This document shows positions 26,823 to 36,534 of a stretch of 64,000 nucleotides of DNA, in pieces; position 1 is the stretch's first letter, and the number at the start of each line of letters is the position of its first letter. The notes under the pieces are model-generated. The model worked only from the letters and a program-made list of their open reading frames with translations, did no database searches and was not told the DNA's origin. This stretch comes from Campylobacter pinnipediorum subsp. pinnipediorum (GTDB lineage Bacteria; Campylobacterota; Campylobacteria; Campylobacterales; Campylobacteraceae): assembly GCF_002021925.1 (NCBI RefSeq), contig NZ_CP012546.1:992001-1056000 (forward strand), written 5' to 3'. The position numbers and the translations under genes are program-made.

Positions 26823-28639
26823 TACTTAAACCTAGCCAAAATTTGACCATTTGCTACACTTTGTCCTTGTGAAACCTCTATACTAGATATAATGCCATCT
26901 TGTGGAGACACTATCTCTATTTCCATCTTCATAGCTTCAACTATAAACACAACTTGTCCTGATTTTACGTTATCACCAGGATTTACAAGTATTTTAAAAA
27001 TACTACCAGGAAGACTTGAAGTTATACAAGCCGAGTCATCAGATGATGAGCTTGTAGGTTGATTTTGATTTGTTTCTTGGCTTGAAACTTGTTTGATTTG
27101 TTTTATCTCAACACCATCAGCAAAACCTTCACTAACTTCAACATTATATCTATTTCCATTTACAACAACACTATATTTTCCAATATTTGAGTTATTGTTG
27201 CTATTACTTGGTGCTATAGATGTTTTTACTGTATTGTCTATCTTTCTTACATTTACTTTAGTTTCACCTTTTAAAAATGCGATACCTTTTTCTTTACAAG
27301 CAGCAACTATAAATAAATTCTCATCAGTAACTTCTATATTTTCTTTTTCTAAAATTTGTTGAGTGTATTTAAGAGTTTTTGTTTCATCAAGGTCAGCCAA
27401 ATCAATAGCATGTTTTGTAGTAGGCTCTAGTCCAAGTTGCTCACTTGCTAGTTTTACTATGTTTTCATCTGGTTTAACTGGTGTTTTACCAAAATAACCA
27501 AGAACCATTTTTCCATATCCATCGGCAATTTTTTTCCATTTTCCAAACATTACATTATTAAAAGCTTGTTGGAAATAAAACTGACTAACTGGTGTTACAC
27601 TAGTTCCATATCCTCCAAGTTCTACAACCTCTCTCATAGCATCTATAACTTCTGGAAATTTATCCAAGATATTATTATCTCTCATCATTTGAGTATTTGC
27701 AGTCAATGCTCCACCTGGCATAGGAGAAAAAGGTATTATAGGACTTACCTGAGTAGCTTCAGGCGGTATAAAATAATCTTTTAAACAATCTTTTAATGTG
27801 TTTTCGTATGTTAAAATTTTATCTATATCCAAACCTAGATCATAATCTTTGCCTTTTAAAGTATGAAGCATAGTAAGTATATCTGGCTGTGATGTTCCTC
27901 CACTTACTGGACTTGCAGCCAAGTCTATACCATCTGCTCCGGCTTCTAGAGCAGCTAAATAACAAGCTATACTAACACCAGCCGTTTCATGTGTGTGAAG
28001 TCTTAAATGTGTATTTTCTGGAAGCAATTTTCTTGCCATTTTTATGGTTTCATATACTTTTTGTGGATTTGAAGTACCGCTAGCATCTTTAAAACAGACA
28101 CTATGATAAGGAATACCAGCATCTAGAATTTCTCTTAATATCCTCTCATAAAAAGCAACATCATGAGCACCAATACATTTTGGTGGAAGGTCCATCATAG
28201 TTACAACTACCTCATGTTTTAAACCATGATGAAATATTCTTTCTCCTGAATATTTTAAATTTTCAACATCATTGAGTGCATCAAAATTTCTTACAGTAGT
28301 AGTTCCGTGTTTTTTAAACATCTTAGCATGAAGGTCTATTATCTCGCGGCTTCCAGTATCAAGAGTTACTGTATTTACACCACGAGCTAAAGTTTGTAAA
28401 TTTGCATCTTCTCCTACTATCTGTCTAAATTTATCCATCATAACAAAAGCATCTTCATTTAGATAAAAATAAAGACTTTGAAATCTAGCGCCCCCACCAA
28501 ATTCAAAATGTGTTATACCTGCATTTTTTGCCGCTTCAACTGCCGGAAAAAAATCATCCATAAGAACTCTAGCTCCAAATACAGACTGGAATCCATCTCT
28601 AAAAGTTGTATCCATCACATCTATAAATTTCTTAGCCAT
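26822..28639 (-). CDS. oadA: Oxaloacetate decarboxylase alpha / pyruvate carboxylase subunit B
   Basis: A 605-residue protein with an N-terminal carboxyltransferase TIM barrel ([43 protein letters not shown] with metal-binding histidines, [15 protein letters not shown]), a conserved linker domain and a C-terminal biotinyl domain whose EAMKMEIE carries the biotin lysine K571. In C. jejuni the equivalent is called PycB and pairs with PycA to make oxaloacetate; here oadB and oadG lie next to it, so decarboxylase activity is likely. Both names describe the same reaction centre. Confidence 0.9.
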   Translation of the reverse strand: MAKKFIDVMDTTFRDGFQSVFGARVLMDDFFPAVEAAKNAGITHFEFGGGARFQSLYFYLNEDAFVMMDKFRQIVGEDANLQTLARGVNTVTLDTGSREIIDLHAKMFKKHGTTTVRNFDALNDVENLKYSGERIFHHGLKHEVVVTMMDLPPKCIGAHDVAFYERILREILDAGIPYHSVCFKDASGTSNPQKVYETIKMARKLLPENTHLRLHTHETAGVSIACYLAALEAGADGIDLAASPVSGGTSQPDILTMLHTLKGKDYDLGLDIDKILTYENTLKDCLKDYFIPPEATQVSPIIPFSPMPGGALTANTQMMRDNNILDKFPEVIDAMREVVELGGYGTSVTPVSQFYFQQAFNNVMFGKWKKIADGYGKMVLGYFGKTPVKPDENIVKLASEQLGLEPTTKHAIDLADLDETKTLKYTQQILEKENIEVTDENLFIVAACKEKGIAFLKGETKVNVRKIDNTVKTSIAPSNSNNNSNIGKYSVVVNGNRYNVEVSEGFADGVEIKQIKQVSSQETNQNQPTSSSSDDSACITSSLPGSIFKILVNPGDNVKSGQVVFIVEAMKMEIEIVSPQDGIISSIEVSQGQSVANGQILARFK

Positions 28640-28658
28640 CTAAATGCTCCCTTAAATT

Positions 28659-28895
28659 TTATCTTTTTTTAAAATTAGATATAGCAACACTAATAGCTGC
28701 AACCAACTCGTTATTATTCTCTTTTTTAAAACATATTTTTTTGTTATCGTTGTCTATTATTTCATTTTTTATAAATTTATTTATAAACCTACCTTGAATA
28801 CTAAGTGTAAAAATCATAATAACTAAAAATAAAAATACAGAACTCATACCAAGAACCATAAAACTAAAACCCTCAGAAACAAGATTTATATTCAT
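28659..28895 (-). CDS. oadG: Oxaloacetate decarboxylase gamma-type small subunit
   Basis: A 78-residue protein with one N-terminal membrane segment (FMVLGMSSVFLFLVIMIFTL) and a hydrophilic tail ending VAAISVAISNFKKR. This pattern (EG-x-x-x-MVLGM-x-x-VFxFL) is characteristic of OadG subunits, which join alpha and beta. Position directly upstream of oadA supports it. Confidence 0.82.
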   Translation of the reverse strand: MNINLVSEGFSFMVLGMSSVFLFLVIMIFTLSIQGRFINKFIKNEIIDNDNKKICFKKENNNELVAAISVAISNFKKR

Positions 28896-28912
28896 AATCC
28901 ACTCTTTCTTAA

Positions 28913-30256
28913 CTAGTTGAAAAAAATTATATTAATCATAATAGCAAGAATGCTTATTGGTGCAACAAATTTTATAATAAAATACCATATGTTAAATACT
29001 AATTGTGTTGCATATGGAGCAAAAAGTGTTTGTAATGCCTCTTTTTTTATAATATAACCAACAAAAATAGCTCCACCTATTCCGCCTATAGGAGACAATA
29101 TATTAGAAGCAACATAATCAAGAAAATCAAAGAAATTCTTACTAAAAAATAAAATGCTATCTCCGACATCTTTTATATATGACAATATACAAAATACTCC
29201 TATTATAAATATAGCTAAGCTAACTATAAAAAGTGCTTTTTGCCTTTGTATTTTAAATTCCCTAATCATAAAAAATACAAATGGCTCTATAAGGGAAATA
29301 GCAGAAGTTATAGCGGCAAAACTAAGAGATATAAAAAACAAAACGGCTAAAGCATTTCCAATAATACCAAGCTTTGAAAATAAAGTAGGTAGCGATATAA
29401 ACACAAGACCAGGTCCTTGAGAAGGCTCTCCTCCAAACTCAAATACAAATGTAAATATAATAAGCCCCATCATTATAGCAAGTAAAATATTTATAGCTAC
29501 TATACTTATAGTAGATGTAATAAAGTTTGTTTCATTTGACAAAGAGGCTGAATATGTAATGATAATAGACATGCCTAAAGACATCGTAAAAAACGCAAGG
29601 CCAAGAGCTAAAAATAGTGAATTTAAAGTTATTTTACTAAAATCAGGAATAAGCAAAAACTTAGCCGAATCGACAAATCCATCCATTGTAAAAGAATAAG
29701 CAAGCATCGCCAAAAGAGTAATAAAAAGTCCTGGCATCATCCAAAAACTAATCTTTTCGATACCGCTTTTTACGCCTTTAGAAAGTATAACAATACAAAT
29801 TAAAAATGCCAATATAAAGAAAAATATTTGTCCATAAATATCAGTTGTTATAAAATCCATAAATAAAGTTTTAGAGCTTTCAATATCACTAGGTAATGTT
29901 AAAAAAGATATATATATGTATTTTAAAACCCATCCGACTATAACAATATAATAACTAGCAATAATAGCAGCTGTAATCATAGTAAGCATGCCGAAATATC
30001 CCCATATTTTTTTATTTTTAGGAGCTAGTTTTCTAAATGAATTCACACTATCACTTTCGCTAAGCTTTCCGATACTAAGTTCCCCTAAAAATACAGGAAC
30101 TCCTATTAGAAAACATATAAAAACGTAAAGCAAAACAAACGCCGATCCACCATTTTCTCCAACAATATATGGGAATTTCCAAGCACTACCAAGACCAACA
30201 GCGGATCCAGCCACTGCTAATACATAACCTAACTTACTAAAATACTCTTTCGCCAC
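28913..30256 (-). CDS. Sodium-dependent transporter, NSS/SNF family (third paralogue)
   Basis: A 447-residue transporter of the neurotransmitter:sodium symporter family, with the helix-1 motif AGSAVGLGSAWKFPYIVGENGGSAF and about 11 or 12 membrane helices. I place the start at the GTG at 30256 rather than an upstream ATG at 30325. GTG is preceded by GGAGG nine bases away and overlaps the TAG stop of the upstream gene (TAGTG), and the protein then begins VAKEYFSKLGYVLA like its sisters. It should import amino acids with sodium, which fits the neighbouring sodium-exporting decarboxylase. The substrate is unknown. Confidence 0.88.
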   Translation of the reverse strand: MAKEYFSKLGYVLAVAGSAVGLGSAWKFPYIVGENGGSAFVLLYVFICFLIGVPVFLGELSIGKLSESDSVNSFRKLAPKNKKIWGYFGMLTMITAAIIASYYIVIVGWVLKYIYISFLTLPSDIESSKTLFMDFITTDIYGQIFFFILAFLICIVILSKGVKSGIEKISFWMMPGLFITLLAMLAYSFTMDGFVDSAKFLLIPDFSKITLNSLFLALGLAFFTMSLGMSIIITYSASLSNETNFITSTISIVAINILLAIMMGLIIFTFVFEFGGEPSQGPGLVFISLPTLFSKLGIIGNALAVLFFISLSFAAITSAISLIEPFVFFMIREFKIQRQKALFIVSLAIFIIGVFCILSYIKDVGDSILFFSKNFFDFLDYVASNILSPIGGIGGAIFVGYIIKKEALQTLFAPYATQLVFNIWYFIIKFVAPISILAIMINIIFFN

Positions 30257-31593
30257 TAAATTATTCCTCCAATCAAAACTAAAAATACACAAACTGGCGC
30301 TATAAAACGCAATAAAAAATACCAAATTTGAAATATGTGTTTTCCCATATAAGGTATAAACAATTCTTTTAAACTTTCATATTTCATAAAATATCCGACA
30401 AAGATACAAAATAATATACCGCCAATAGGAAGCATGATATTTGAGCTTATAAAATCCAATAAGTCAAAAAACCCTTTCCCAAAAAAAACTAAATCATCTT
30501 TTATTCCATCTATGTTTGATAAAGCACATAACACTCCAAGTATATAAACAACACTTCCTACTATAAATATAGCTTTTGTTCTTGTTAGATTAAAATTTTG
30601 TGTTAAAAATAATATACAAGGCTCAACCATTGAAATAGCGGATGTAAGACCCGCAAAAACAAGTGCAAGAAAAAATACAAAACATAAAACATTGCCAAGA
30701 AATCCAAGCTTTGCAAATAATGTAGGCAAAGACACGAAAGCAAGTCCTACTCCATCTGTAGGAGATGAATTAAACTCAAAAACAAATGTAAATACTATAA
30801 GTCCTATAATTATACTTATAATAATATTTAAAACAACAACATATAAAGATGATGTAAATAAATTTGTTTTATTATCAAGGTTTGTGGAATAACTAAGAAC
30901 AGCACCTATACCTATGCACATCGTAAAAAATGCAAGCCCCAATGCCATAAAAATAGTATGAGAGTTTATCTTGGAAAAATCAGGAACAAGCAAAAACTCA
31001 GCTGCCTTAGAAAAGCCATCCATACTGAAAGAATAACCTAGCATCAACATTAAAAGCAAAAAAAGAGTAGGAATCAACCATAAATTTATCTTTTCTATAC
31101 CTGCTTTAACACCTTTTGTTAATACGAAAAAATAGGCAATAAATGCTATCGTAAAATATAAAATTTGCTCAAAAGAATTTTTTGAAACAAAATCATTAAA
31201 AATCTTTCCGGAAATTTCAATATCACTAGGCAAATTAGAAAAAGATAAAAAAACATATTTTATAACCCAACCTATAATAAGAGTATAAAATGATGCAATT
31301 AAAACACCTGTTATCATAACTATACCGGCAAATTTCCATATATTTGGACCTTTGGTAGCTAATGTTTTAAATGCATTAACAGTATCTTTTTGTGAAATTT
31401 TACCCATAGCCATCTCAGCAAAAAATATACTAAGCCCAACAATCAAAGCAAAAATAAGATAAATAAGGACAAAAGCTGATCCACCATTAATACCCACCAT
31501 ATATGGAAATTTCCAAGCATTTCCAAGACCTATGGCAGCCCCAACTATAGATAATATAAAACCTATTTTAGAAAATTTATCATTCATCGGCAC
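30256..31593 (-). CDS. Sodium-dependent transporter, NSS/SNF family (second paralogue)
   Basis: A 445-residue symporter with FILSIVGAAIGLGNAWKFPYMVG in helix 1 and the same organisation as the other two. The GTG at 31593 overlaps the upstream TAG stop, repeating the TAGTG arrangement; the ATG two codons later (MNDKFSKIG) is the alternative start and aligns with the sister that begins MTDKFSKIG. About half of residues look shared with its neighbours, so the three arose by tandem duplication. Confidence 0.88.
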   Translation of the reverse strand: MPMNDKFSKIGFILSIVGAAIGLGNAWKFPYMVGINGGSAFVLIYLIFALIVGLSIFFAEMAMGKISQKDTVNAFKTLATKGPNIWKFAGIVMITGVLIASFYTLIIGWVIKYVFLSFSNLPSDIEISGKIFNDFVSKNSFEQILYFTIAFIAYFFVLTKGVKAGIEKINLWLIPTLFLLLMLMLGYSFSMDGFSKAAEFLLVPDFSKINSHTIFMALGLAFFTMCIGIGAVLSYSTNLDNKTNLFTSSLYVVVLNIIISIIIGLIVFTFVFEFNSSPTDGVGLAFVSLPTLFAKLGFLGNVLCFVFFLALVFAGLTSAISMVEPCILFLTQNFNLTRTKAIFIVGSVVYILGVLCALSNIDGIKDDLVFFGKGFFDLLDFISSNIMLPIGGILFCIFVGYFMKYESLKELFIPYMGKHIFQIWYFLLRFIAPVCVFLVLIGGII

Positions 31594-32927
31594 TACTTAT
31601 AAATTTGATATATCATAATTAACAAAATAGCCACAGGGGCAACAAACCTCAATAAAAAATACCAAATTTCAAAAAATGTTTTATTCATAAATGAACTAAA
31701 TAAAATATAAAGCCCATCTTTTTTGATAACAAATCCAACAAAAAAACTAAAGACTATAGCTCCAATTGGCATTATTATATTTGATGTTAAATAATCAAGA
31801 ATATCAAAAAATGGCTTACCTAAAACATTAAACGATGTTGGCTCATAAAATGATAATATACACATAAAACCAAGAATATAAACAAAACAAGCTATATATA
31901 ATAAAGCTCTTTTTCTAGAAATTTTTAATTTATTTATAAGGTAAAAAGTAAAAGGTTCTATCATAGAAACAGCACTTGTTATTCCAGCAAATAATAATGA
32001 AATAAAAAACATAAAAGATAAAATATTTCCCATAATTCCTAGCTTTGCAAATAATGTTGCAAGGCTCACAAAAATAAGCCCAGGTCCTCCTTGTGTAGTA
32101 TCACCGCCATATTCAAATACAAATGTAAACACAACAAGCCCCATCATTACACCAACTAAAATATTTATAGTTATTATGGATAACGTAGACTTAACCAAAT
32201 TTGTTCCATCTGGCAAACTAGCAGCATATGTAGGAACAGTGCAAACACCCATAGAAAGTGAAAAAAAAGCAAGGCCCAATGCTTGAAGTATGATATCAGG
32301 TGTTATCTTGCTAAAATCAGGGACAAATAAAAATGAAGCCGCTTTAACAAAACCATCTCCTATTGATAAAGAATAAGCAAGCATAATTATAAGCAAAATA
32401 AAAAGACTAGGCATCATCCAAAAATTTAGCTTTTCAATACCACTTTTAATGCCTTTTGAAACAACAAAAAATACCATTGCAAAAACAACACTAAAGCATA
32501 AAAACGAATTAAGAAACTCATTTGATATCAAATTATTAAATGCTTTTCCAGCCTCCTGTGTTGTAGTAGGAAGTTTATCAAAACTAAGTATAACATATTT
32601 TAAAATCCATCCTATAACAAGCAAGTAAAAAGATGCTATCAAGATGCCACCTATCATAAAAAATCCAGCTAAAGACCACTGTTTTTTATATCTAGGTGCA
32701 AGTTTTTCAAAAGAATGGACAGGATCTGTTTCTCCTAATTTTCCTATGCTTAATTCTGCTAAAAAAGCTACAAAAGCTACAAAAAATGTGAGTAGTAGAT
32801 ATATAACTATAAAAGCTGAACCGCCATTATTTCCAACCATGGTTGGAAATTTCCATGCATTTCCAAGGCCAACCGCAGAACCAGCCATAGCCAAAACAAA
32901 TCCTATTTTTGAAAATTTATCTGTCAT
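31593..32927 (-). CDS. Sodium-dependent transporter, NSS/SNF family (first paralogue)
   Basis: A 444-residue symporter: MTDKFSKIGFVLAMAGSAVGL opens helix 1, and FFSLSMGVCTVPTYAASL and LLFAGITSAVSMIEPF follow in the expected places. It is first in a long minus-strand operon and has a CGGGAG ribosome site before the ATG. C. jejuni, as I recall, has two such genes next to pycB-pckA; this genome has three. Confidence 0.88.
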   Translation of the reverse strand: MTDKFSKIGFVLAMAGSAVGLGNAWKFPTMVGNNGGSAFIVIYLLLTFFVAFVAFLAELSIGKLGETDPVHSFEKLAPRYKKQWSLAGFFMIGGILIASFYLLVIGWILKYVILSFDKLPTTTQEAGKAFNNLISNEFLNSFLCFSVVFAMVFFVVSKGIKSGIEKLNFWMMPSLFILLIIMLAYSLSIGDGFVKAASFLFVPDFSKITPDIILQALGLAFFSLSMGVCTVPTYAASLPDGTNLVKSTLSIITINILVGVMMGLVVFTFVFEYGGDTTQGGPGLIFVSLATLFAKLGIMGNILSFMFFISLLFAGITSAVSMIEPFTFYLINKLKISRKRALLYIACFVYILGFMCILSFYEPTSFNVLGKPFFDILDYLTSNIIMPIGAIVFSFFVGFVIKKDGLYILFSSFMNKTFFEIWYFLLRFVAPVAILLIMIYQIYK

Positions 32928-32948
32928 ATAACTCCCGAGATATTACTT

Positions 32949-32954
32949 AGTATA
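32949..32954 (-). promoter_or_regulatory. Probable -10 box of the NSS-oad-pckA transcript
   Basis: On the minus strand TATACT in ACTTTTATACTAAGT lies about 22 bases before the first symporter start. No further convincing promoter is seen between the tightly packed genes down to the CAP-domain gene, so one long transcript is plausible. Confidence 0.5.
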
Positions 32955-33666
32955 AAAGTAACAAAATATCATGCATACGATACCATAAAAAACTTTTGTT
33001 TTATCTAAATAATAAATATTTTTTTAATACTTTTATACATGCTGTGTTTTTTTGAAACAAAAGATATTAATTATCGCATATTTATCTCTTATATAACTAT
33101 CAAGCAAATAAACTATATCAACAAATAATATACTCATTTTATCACGCAAAAAAACACAACGAGCAAAACTATCTATACTATAAACACCAATAGTACAAAA
33201 AACTAGCAATGGAGTTTAAATACTCACTTTTTTGCTTTTTAAGTTTACATTACTTATGTATGATAGCACTAATATCATGCTTTTACACATTTAATTTATA
33301 AAATAACAGAATGGGGTTTGATATAAATGCAAATAACAAAAATGTGCTTGGTAACAAAATAAAAAGTAGAGAAAAATAGTTGATGTGAAGTTAAATTTTA
33401 TTTAAAAGGTTGAGAATTTGAAAACATTTATTTAAACATGCACACAGCTTGCTAAATCAAGCAAAACTAAGTGGTAGCAATAAAGCAGTTCAAAATATTT
33501 GCTAATAAAATAAATTTAGCTCTTGTTAATTAACCCATTAATATATCTAACTGATGTAATTTTTAAATTATAGATAGTTATGATAGCTATCTTTTTTTTG
33601 ATTATTAAAAAACGTTTGTTTACAATTAATAAATAAAAAATTAATTATCATTATTATTTTTTAATA
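32955..33666. other. Long AT-rich intergenic region, no gene recognised
   Basis: About 700 bases with no open gene, tRNA or clear repeat. Translated fragments such as NKNVLGNKIKSREK (near 33340) and LNQAKLSGSNKAVQNI (near 33450) are broken by stops and could be gene debris, but I cannot name a parent. The right-hand end should hold regulatory sites for the lactate dehydrogenase gene. Confidence 0.5.
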
Positions 33667-33672
33667 TATAAT
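33667..33672 (+). promoter_or_regulatory. Probable -10 box of lldD
   Basis: TATAAT in TTAATATATAATAACAC is about 40 bases before the start codon, followed by a strong AAGGAGATATA ribosome site. An ATTATCATTATTATT stretch just upstream resembles part of a Fur site, which I regard as weak. Confidence 0.5.
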
Positions 33673-33711
33673 AACACAAAAATTATTTTTTTATTTTTTC
33701 AAGGAGATATA

Positions 33712-34881
33712 ATGGGTAGACCTCAAAAACCTTTTCACATTGATGTAAGGTATCCAAGTGTAGAACATTTGCGTATAAAAGCAAAAAAAAGAATGCCTCG
33801 TTTCGCATATGATTATTTAACAGAAGGTTGTAACGATGATTTAAATGTTACTAAAAATACATCTGAAATCAGAGAGATAGAAATGGTTTCAAGATACTTG
33901 ACTGATTTTAGAGATTCAGATCCTCAAGTGGAGTTATTTGGTGAAACTTATGACGCGCCATTTGGTATAAGCGCTGTTGGGCTTCAGTCTCTCATGTGGC
34001 CTAAAACTCCACAATATTTGGCTAAAGCAGCAAAAGAACACAATATACCTTTTATGCTTTCAACAGTTACAACTATGTCTATAGAAGAGGCAGCTAAAAT
34101 TACAGATGGTAAGTTTTGGTTTCAACTTTATTATCCAAAAGACAAAGAACGTCGCGAGGATATTTTAAAGCGTGCTTGGGATAATGGTTGCAAGGTTCTA
34201 TGTCTTCTTTCTGATGTTCCTACCTTTGGTTATAGACCAAAAGATGTTTATAATGGTCTTGGTATGCCTCCTGCTATGTATATAAGAAACATATTAAATG
34301 CTATGACTAAACCAACTTGGGCCTTTGAAACACTTTTAAATGGTGGTATGCCTCGTTTTGAGACATTAGAAAAATACATGACAGAAAAGATGAATCTTCA
34401 ACAACTTGGTATGTTTATGGATGATTTCTTTGATGGAAAGCTAACAGTTGATAGGATAAAAGATATTCAAGATATTTGGCCTGGAAAAATAGTCATAAAA
34501 GGTATATCAACTGTTGAAGATACTCAAACAGCTATAGATTTGGGTGTGGATGGTATTATAGTATCTAATCACGGTGGAAGACAGCTAGATGCTGGTCCAA
34601 CGAGTATAAAAACTCTTCCTGATATAGTAAAAGTAGGCAAAGGTAAGATAAAAATCATGATAGACAGTGGTATGAGAACAGGACCTGATATAGCAAGAGT
34701 TATAGCTTCTGGTGCTGAGTTTTGTTTCTTAGGAAGACCATTTATGTATGGCACTGGCGCTCTTGGCTCTAAAGGTGGCGATCAAGTAGCTCAAATCCTA
34801 AAAAGAGAATTTATTCAAGTTATGCAACAGCTAAACTGCCCTAAAGTAGAAAACCTACCAAATTTCTTATACAAAAAATAA
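33712..34881 (+). CDS. lldD: FMN-dependent L-lactate dehydrogenase (alpha-hydroxy-acid oxidase family)
   Basis: A 389-residue TIM-barrel flavoenzyme. RMPRFAYDYLTEGCNDD opens the family domain, FGISAVGLQSLMWP lies in the FMN site, IVIKGISTVEDTQTAIDLG carries the flavin-contacting lysine, and VSNHGGRQLD contains the catalytic histidine followed by the substrate-binding arginine; IDSGMRTGPDIARVIASGAEF and FLGRPFMYG bind phosphate. It oxidises L-lactate to pyruvate and passes electrons to the quinone pool. Many C. jejuni strains use other lactate enzymes, so this is a fetus-group-like trait. It stands alone, flanked by spacers of more than 700 bases. Confidence 0.9.
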   Translation: MGRPQKPFHIDVRYPSVEHLRIKAKKRMPRFAYDYLTEGCNDDLNVTKNTSEIREIEMVSRYLTDFRDSDPQVELFGETYDAPFGISAVGLQSLMWPKTPQYLAKAAKEHNIPFMLSTVTTMSIEEAAKITDGKFWFQLYYPKDKERREDILKRAWDNGCKVLCLLSDVPTFGYRPKDVYNGLGMPPAMYIRNILNAMTKPTWAFETLLNGGMPRFETLEKYMTEKMNLQQLGMFMDDFFDGKLTVDRIKDIQDIWPGKIVIKGISTVEDTQTAIDLGVDGIIVSNHGGRQLDAGPTSIKTLPDIVKVGKGKIKIMIDSGMRTGPDIARVIASGAEFCFLGRPFMYGTGALGSKGGDQVAQILKREFIQVMQQLNCPKVENLPNFLYKK

Positions 34882-34887
34882 GATACT

Positions 34888-34931
34888 TAGCCCACTTTTT
34901 TCGTGGGCTAAAGCATATAAATTATATGCTT
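34888..34931 (+). terminator. Terminator region after lldD (two consecutive hairpins)
   Basis: TAGCCCAC / GTGGGCTA forms an 8-bp stem with a T-rich loop seven bases after the stop, immediately followed by a second palindrome AAGCATATAA / TTATATGCTT. There is no long T tract after the first stem, so the pair may act together. Confidence 0.6.
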
Positions 34932-35746
34932 ATAAATTAAAAATATACTAACTTTTAATTATTGCAATATAGTTCAAATTTTTTATATGTATGTATTTTA
35001 TAATATTTGTTTATTATATGCATTTTTTAGAAATTTTATAAAAATAAAATAGTTTAGTTTTTAAAACTACATAGCTTACTCTTTCAGAGTATCATAAAGT
35101 ATTTTAAAACTATCTTGCTACTATATTATCTTTAAAAATAGTAGTTTACATGAATTTTTAATTATTGTTTTTTTACTTTAAAAATCAAACGAATTAATAA
35201 AAAATTTAGTGGTTGATAATAAAATTTAAAACTGGCGTTAATTTTAACAATGACAACAAAAACAAATAGTTTTATCTTATAATATAAGCATTCTTTAGAT
35301 TGTGCTAATACTACAAAGCTAAGAATAAATTTGATTTTTTAATTTTAAATTCTTCTTTGTTATATTAGGGCGAAAATACTTTTTGTTTGACAAGTCTGAT
35401 AAAAATCTTTAGTTAGGGGCTATTCTTAAAGCATCTAAAAATATTATTTTAAAACAAAAATGATAAGTTTAATAATGCGATATATAAAAAACATTTTTGT
35501 AGAAAATGAACAGTATATAAGCAAAATAAAAAATAAATATAAAGAATATTATAAAAATTCTGGACAAAATTTTGTAGTATTTTTAGCACAAATTTGAATT
35601 TTATTTATTGATAGATATTTTAAAGATAGTCATTATTTTATATATAAAAATTAATTTTAGGATATTACCAATAACTAAACGTTCAAAAATTATTTCTTAC
35701 AATATGCTAAAATGTAATTTTATAAACAAGATATAAGGAAATTAAT
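34932..35746. other. AT-rich spacer with short gene debris
   Basis: About 800 bases without a convincing gene. A 40-codon open frame at 35476-35598 (MRYIKNIFVENEQYISKIKN...) and a stop-interrupted LGAILKASKNIILKQK just before it suggest remnants of decayed genes. The region marks the left boundary of the accessory block. No repeats, tRNA or integrase were recognised. Confidence 0.45.
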
Positions 35747-36328
35747 ATGCTCAGTATAAAAGAATATTTAATTAAAAAATATAAAGAGTACACAAATCAG
35801 AATATTAATGATTGTATAAGAATAAGCTATCATTATAATAAAATAAGAATAAATTTATATTTTGATGCCTATGATGAGGATTGCCCAAATTTAACTATCG
35901 TTTTAATAAATAATAATGTCCATTATAATTCAATAATTAATATTGACAAACTTGAAAATGGAACTCCATATCTTCCAGAAATTACAAAAGAATTACTAAG
36001 CAGTATATTAGATGAAAATAAAAAACTTGCTAGTTTTTATAATGATTTTAAAAATAAAATCTTAAACTCAGATTTTAATATATACAGTTATGCGAATGTT
36101 CATATAAATAGAAATATAAGAGATTATAATGAGGGGTTATTTTTACACCATATACGAAGAGCAAAAATGAGTAATGCACAATTTGAAAGATTATCAAAAT
36201 TACTAAATATTGATACTAAAATCCTAAGAAAAATACAAGCTAGCGGTAAAACTATAGTTTTAACTTCAAATTATGAAAAACGAAAAAAACTAATTGTCAT
36301 TTTAGAAAAAGAGAATATAAATATATAG
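35747..36328 (+). CDS. Hypothetical protein upstream of the dGTPase unit
   Basis: A 193-residue soluble protein with no signal peptide or membrane segment. It starts MLSIKEYLIKKYKEYTNQNI and has an AAGGAAATTA ribosome site. The first half looks alpha/beta with several short strands (KIRINLYFDAYDEDCPNLTIVLI); the end (MSNAQFERLSKLLNIDTKILRKIQASGKTIVLTS) could be a small helical DNA- or protein-binding tail. I do not recognise a family. It lies 206 bases upstream of the dGTPase gene in the same orientation, so it may belong to the same defence unit or may be separate. Confidence 0.6.
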   Translation: MLSIKEYLIKKYKEYTNQNINDCIRISYHYNKIRINLYFDAYDEDCPNLTIVLINNNVHYNSIINIDKLENGTPYLPEITKELLSSILDENKKLASFYNDFKNKILNSDFNIYSYANVHINRNIRDYNEGLFLHHIRRAKMSNAQFERLSKLLNIDTKILRKIQASGKTIVLTSNYEKRKKLIVILEKENINI

Positions 36329-36534
36329 TTAAATATAAAAAAGACACTCATTATGATAAAAAAATTATTAAAAATTGATTTAGTAAAACAATTAAGCTAA
36401 AGTTATAAAATTTTTTGGATTTTATAAAATAAATGAGTATTTAATATATGCTATTTCTTATTATTTTATAATTAAATAAGAGTTGTTTAAGTAAAATAAA
36501 GTTTAACTAACATAAATCCATACTTGGGGCAAAT

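Noticed and set aside
28913-30325. Longer version of the third NSS transporter starting at an ATG at 30325
   Set aside because: The extra 23 residues lie inside the upstream gene, whereas the GTG at 30256 has GGAGG and aligns with the sister proteins.
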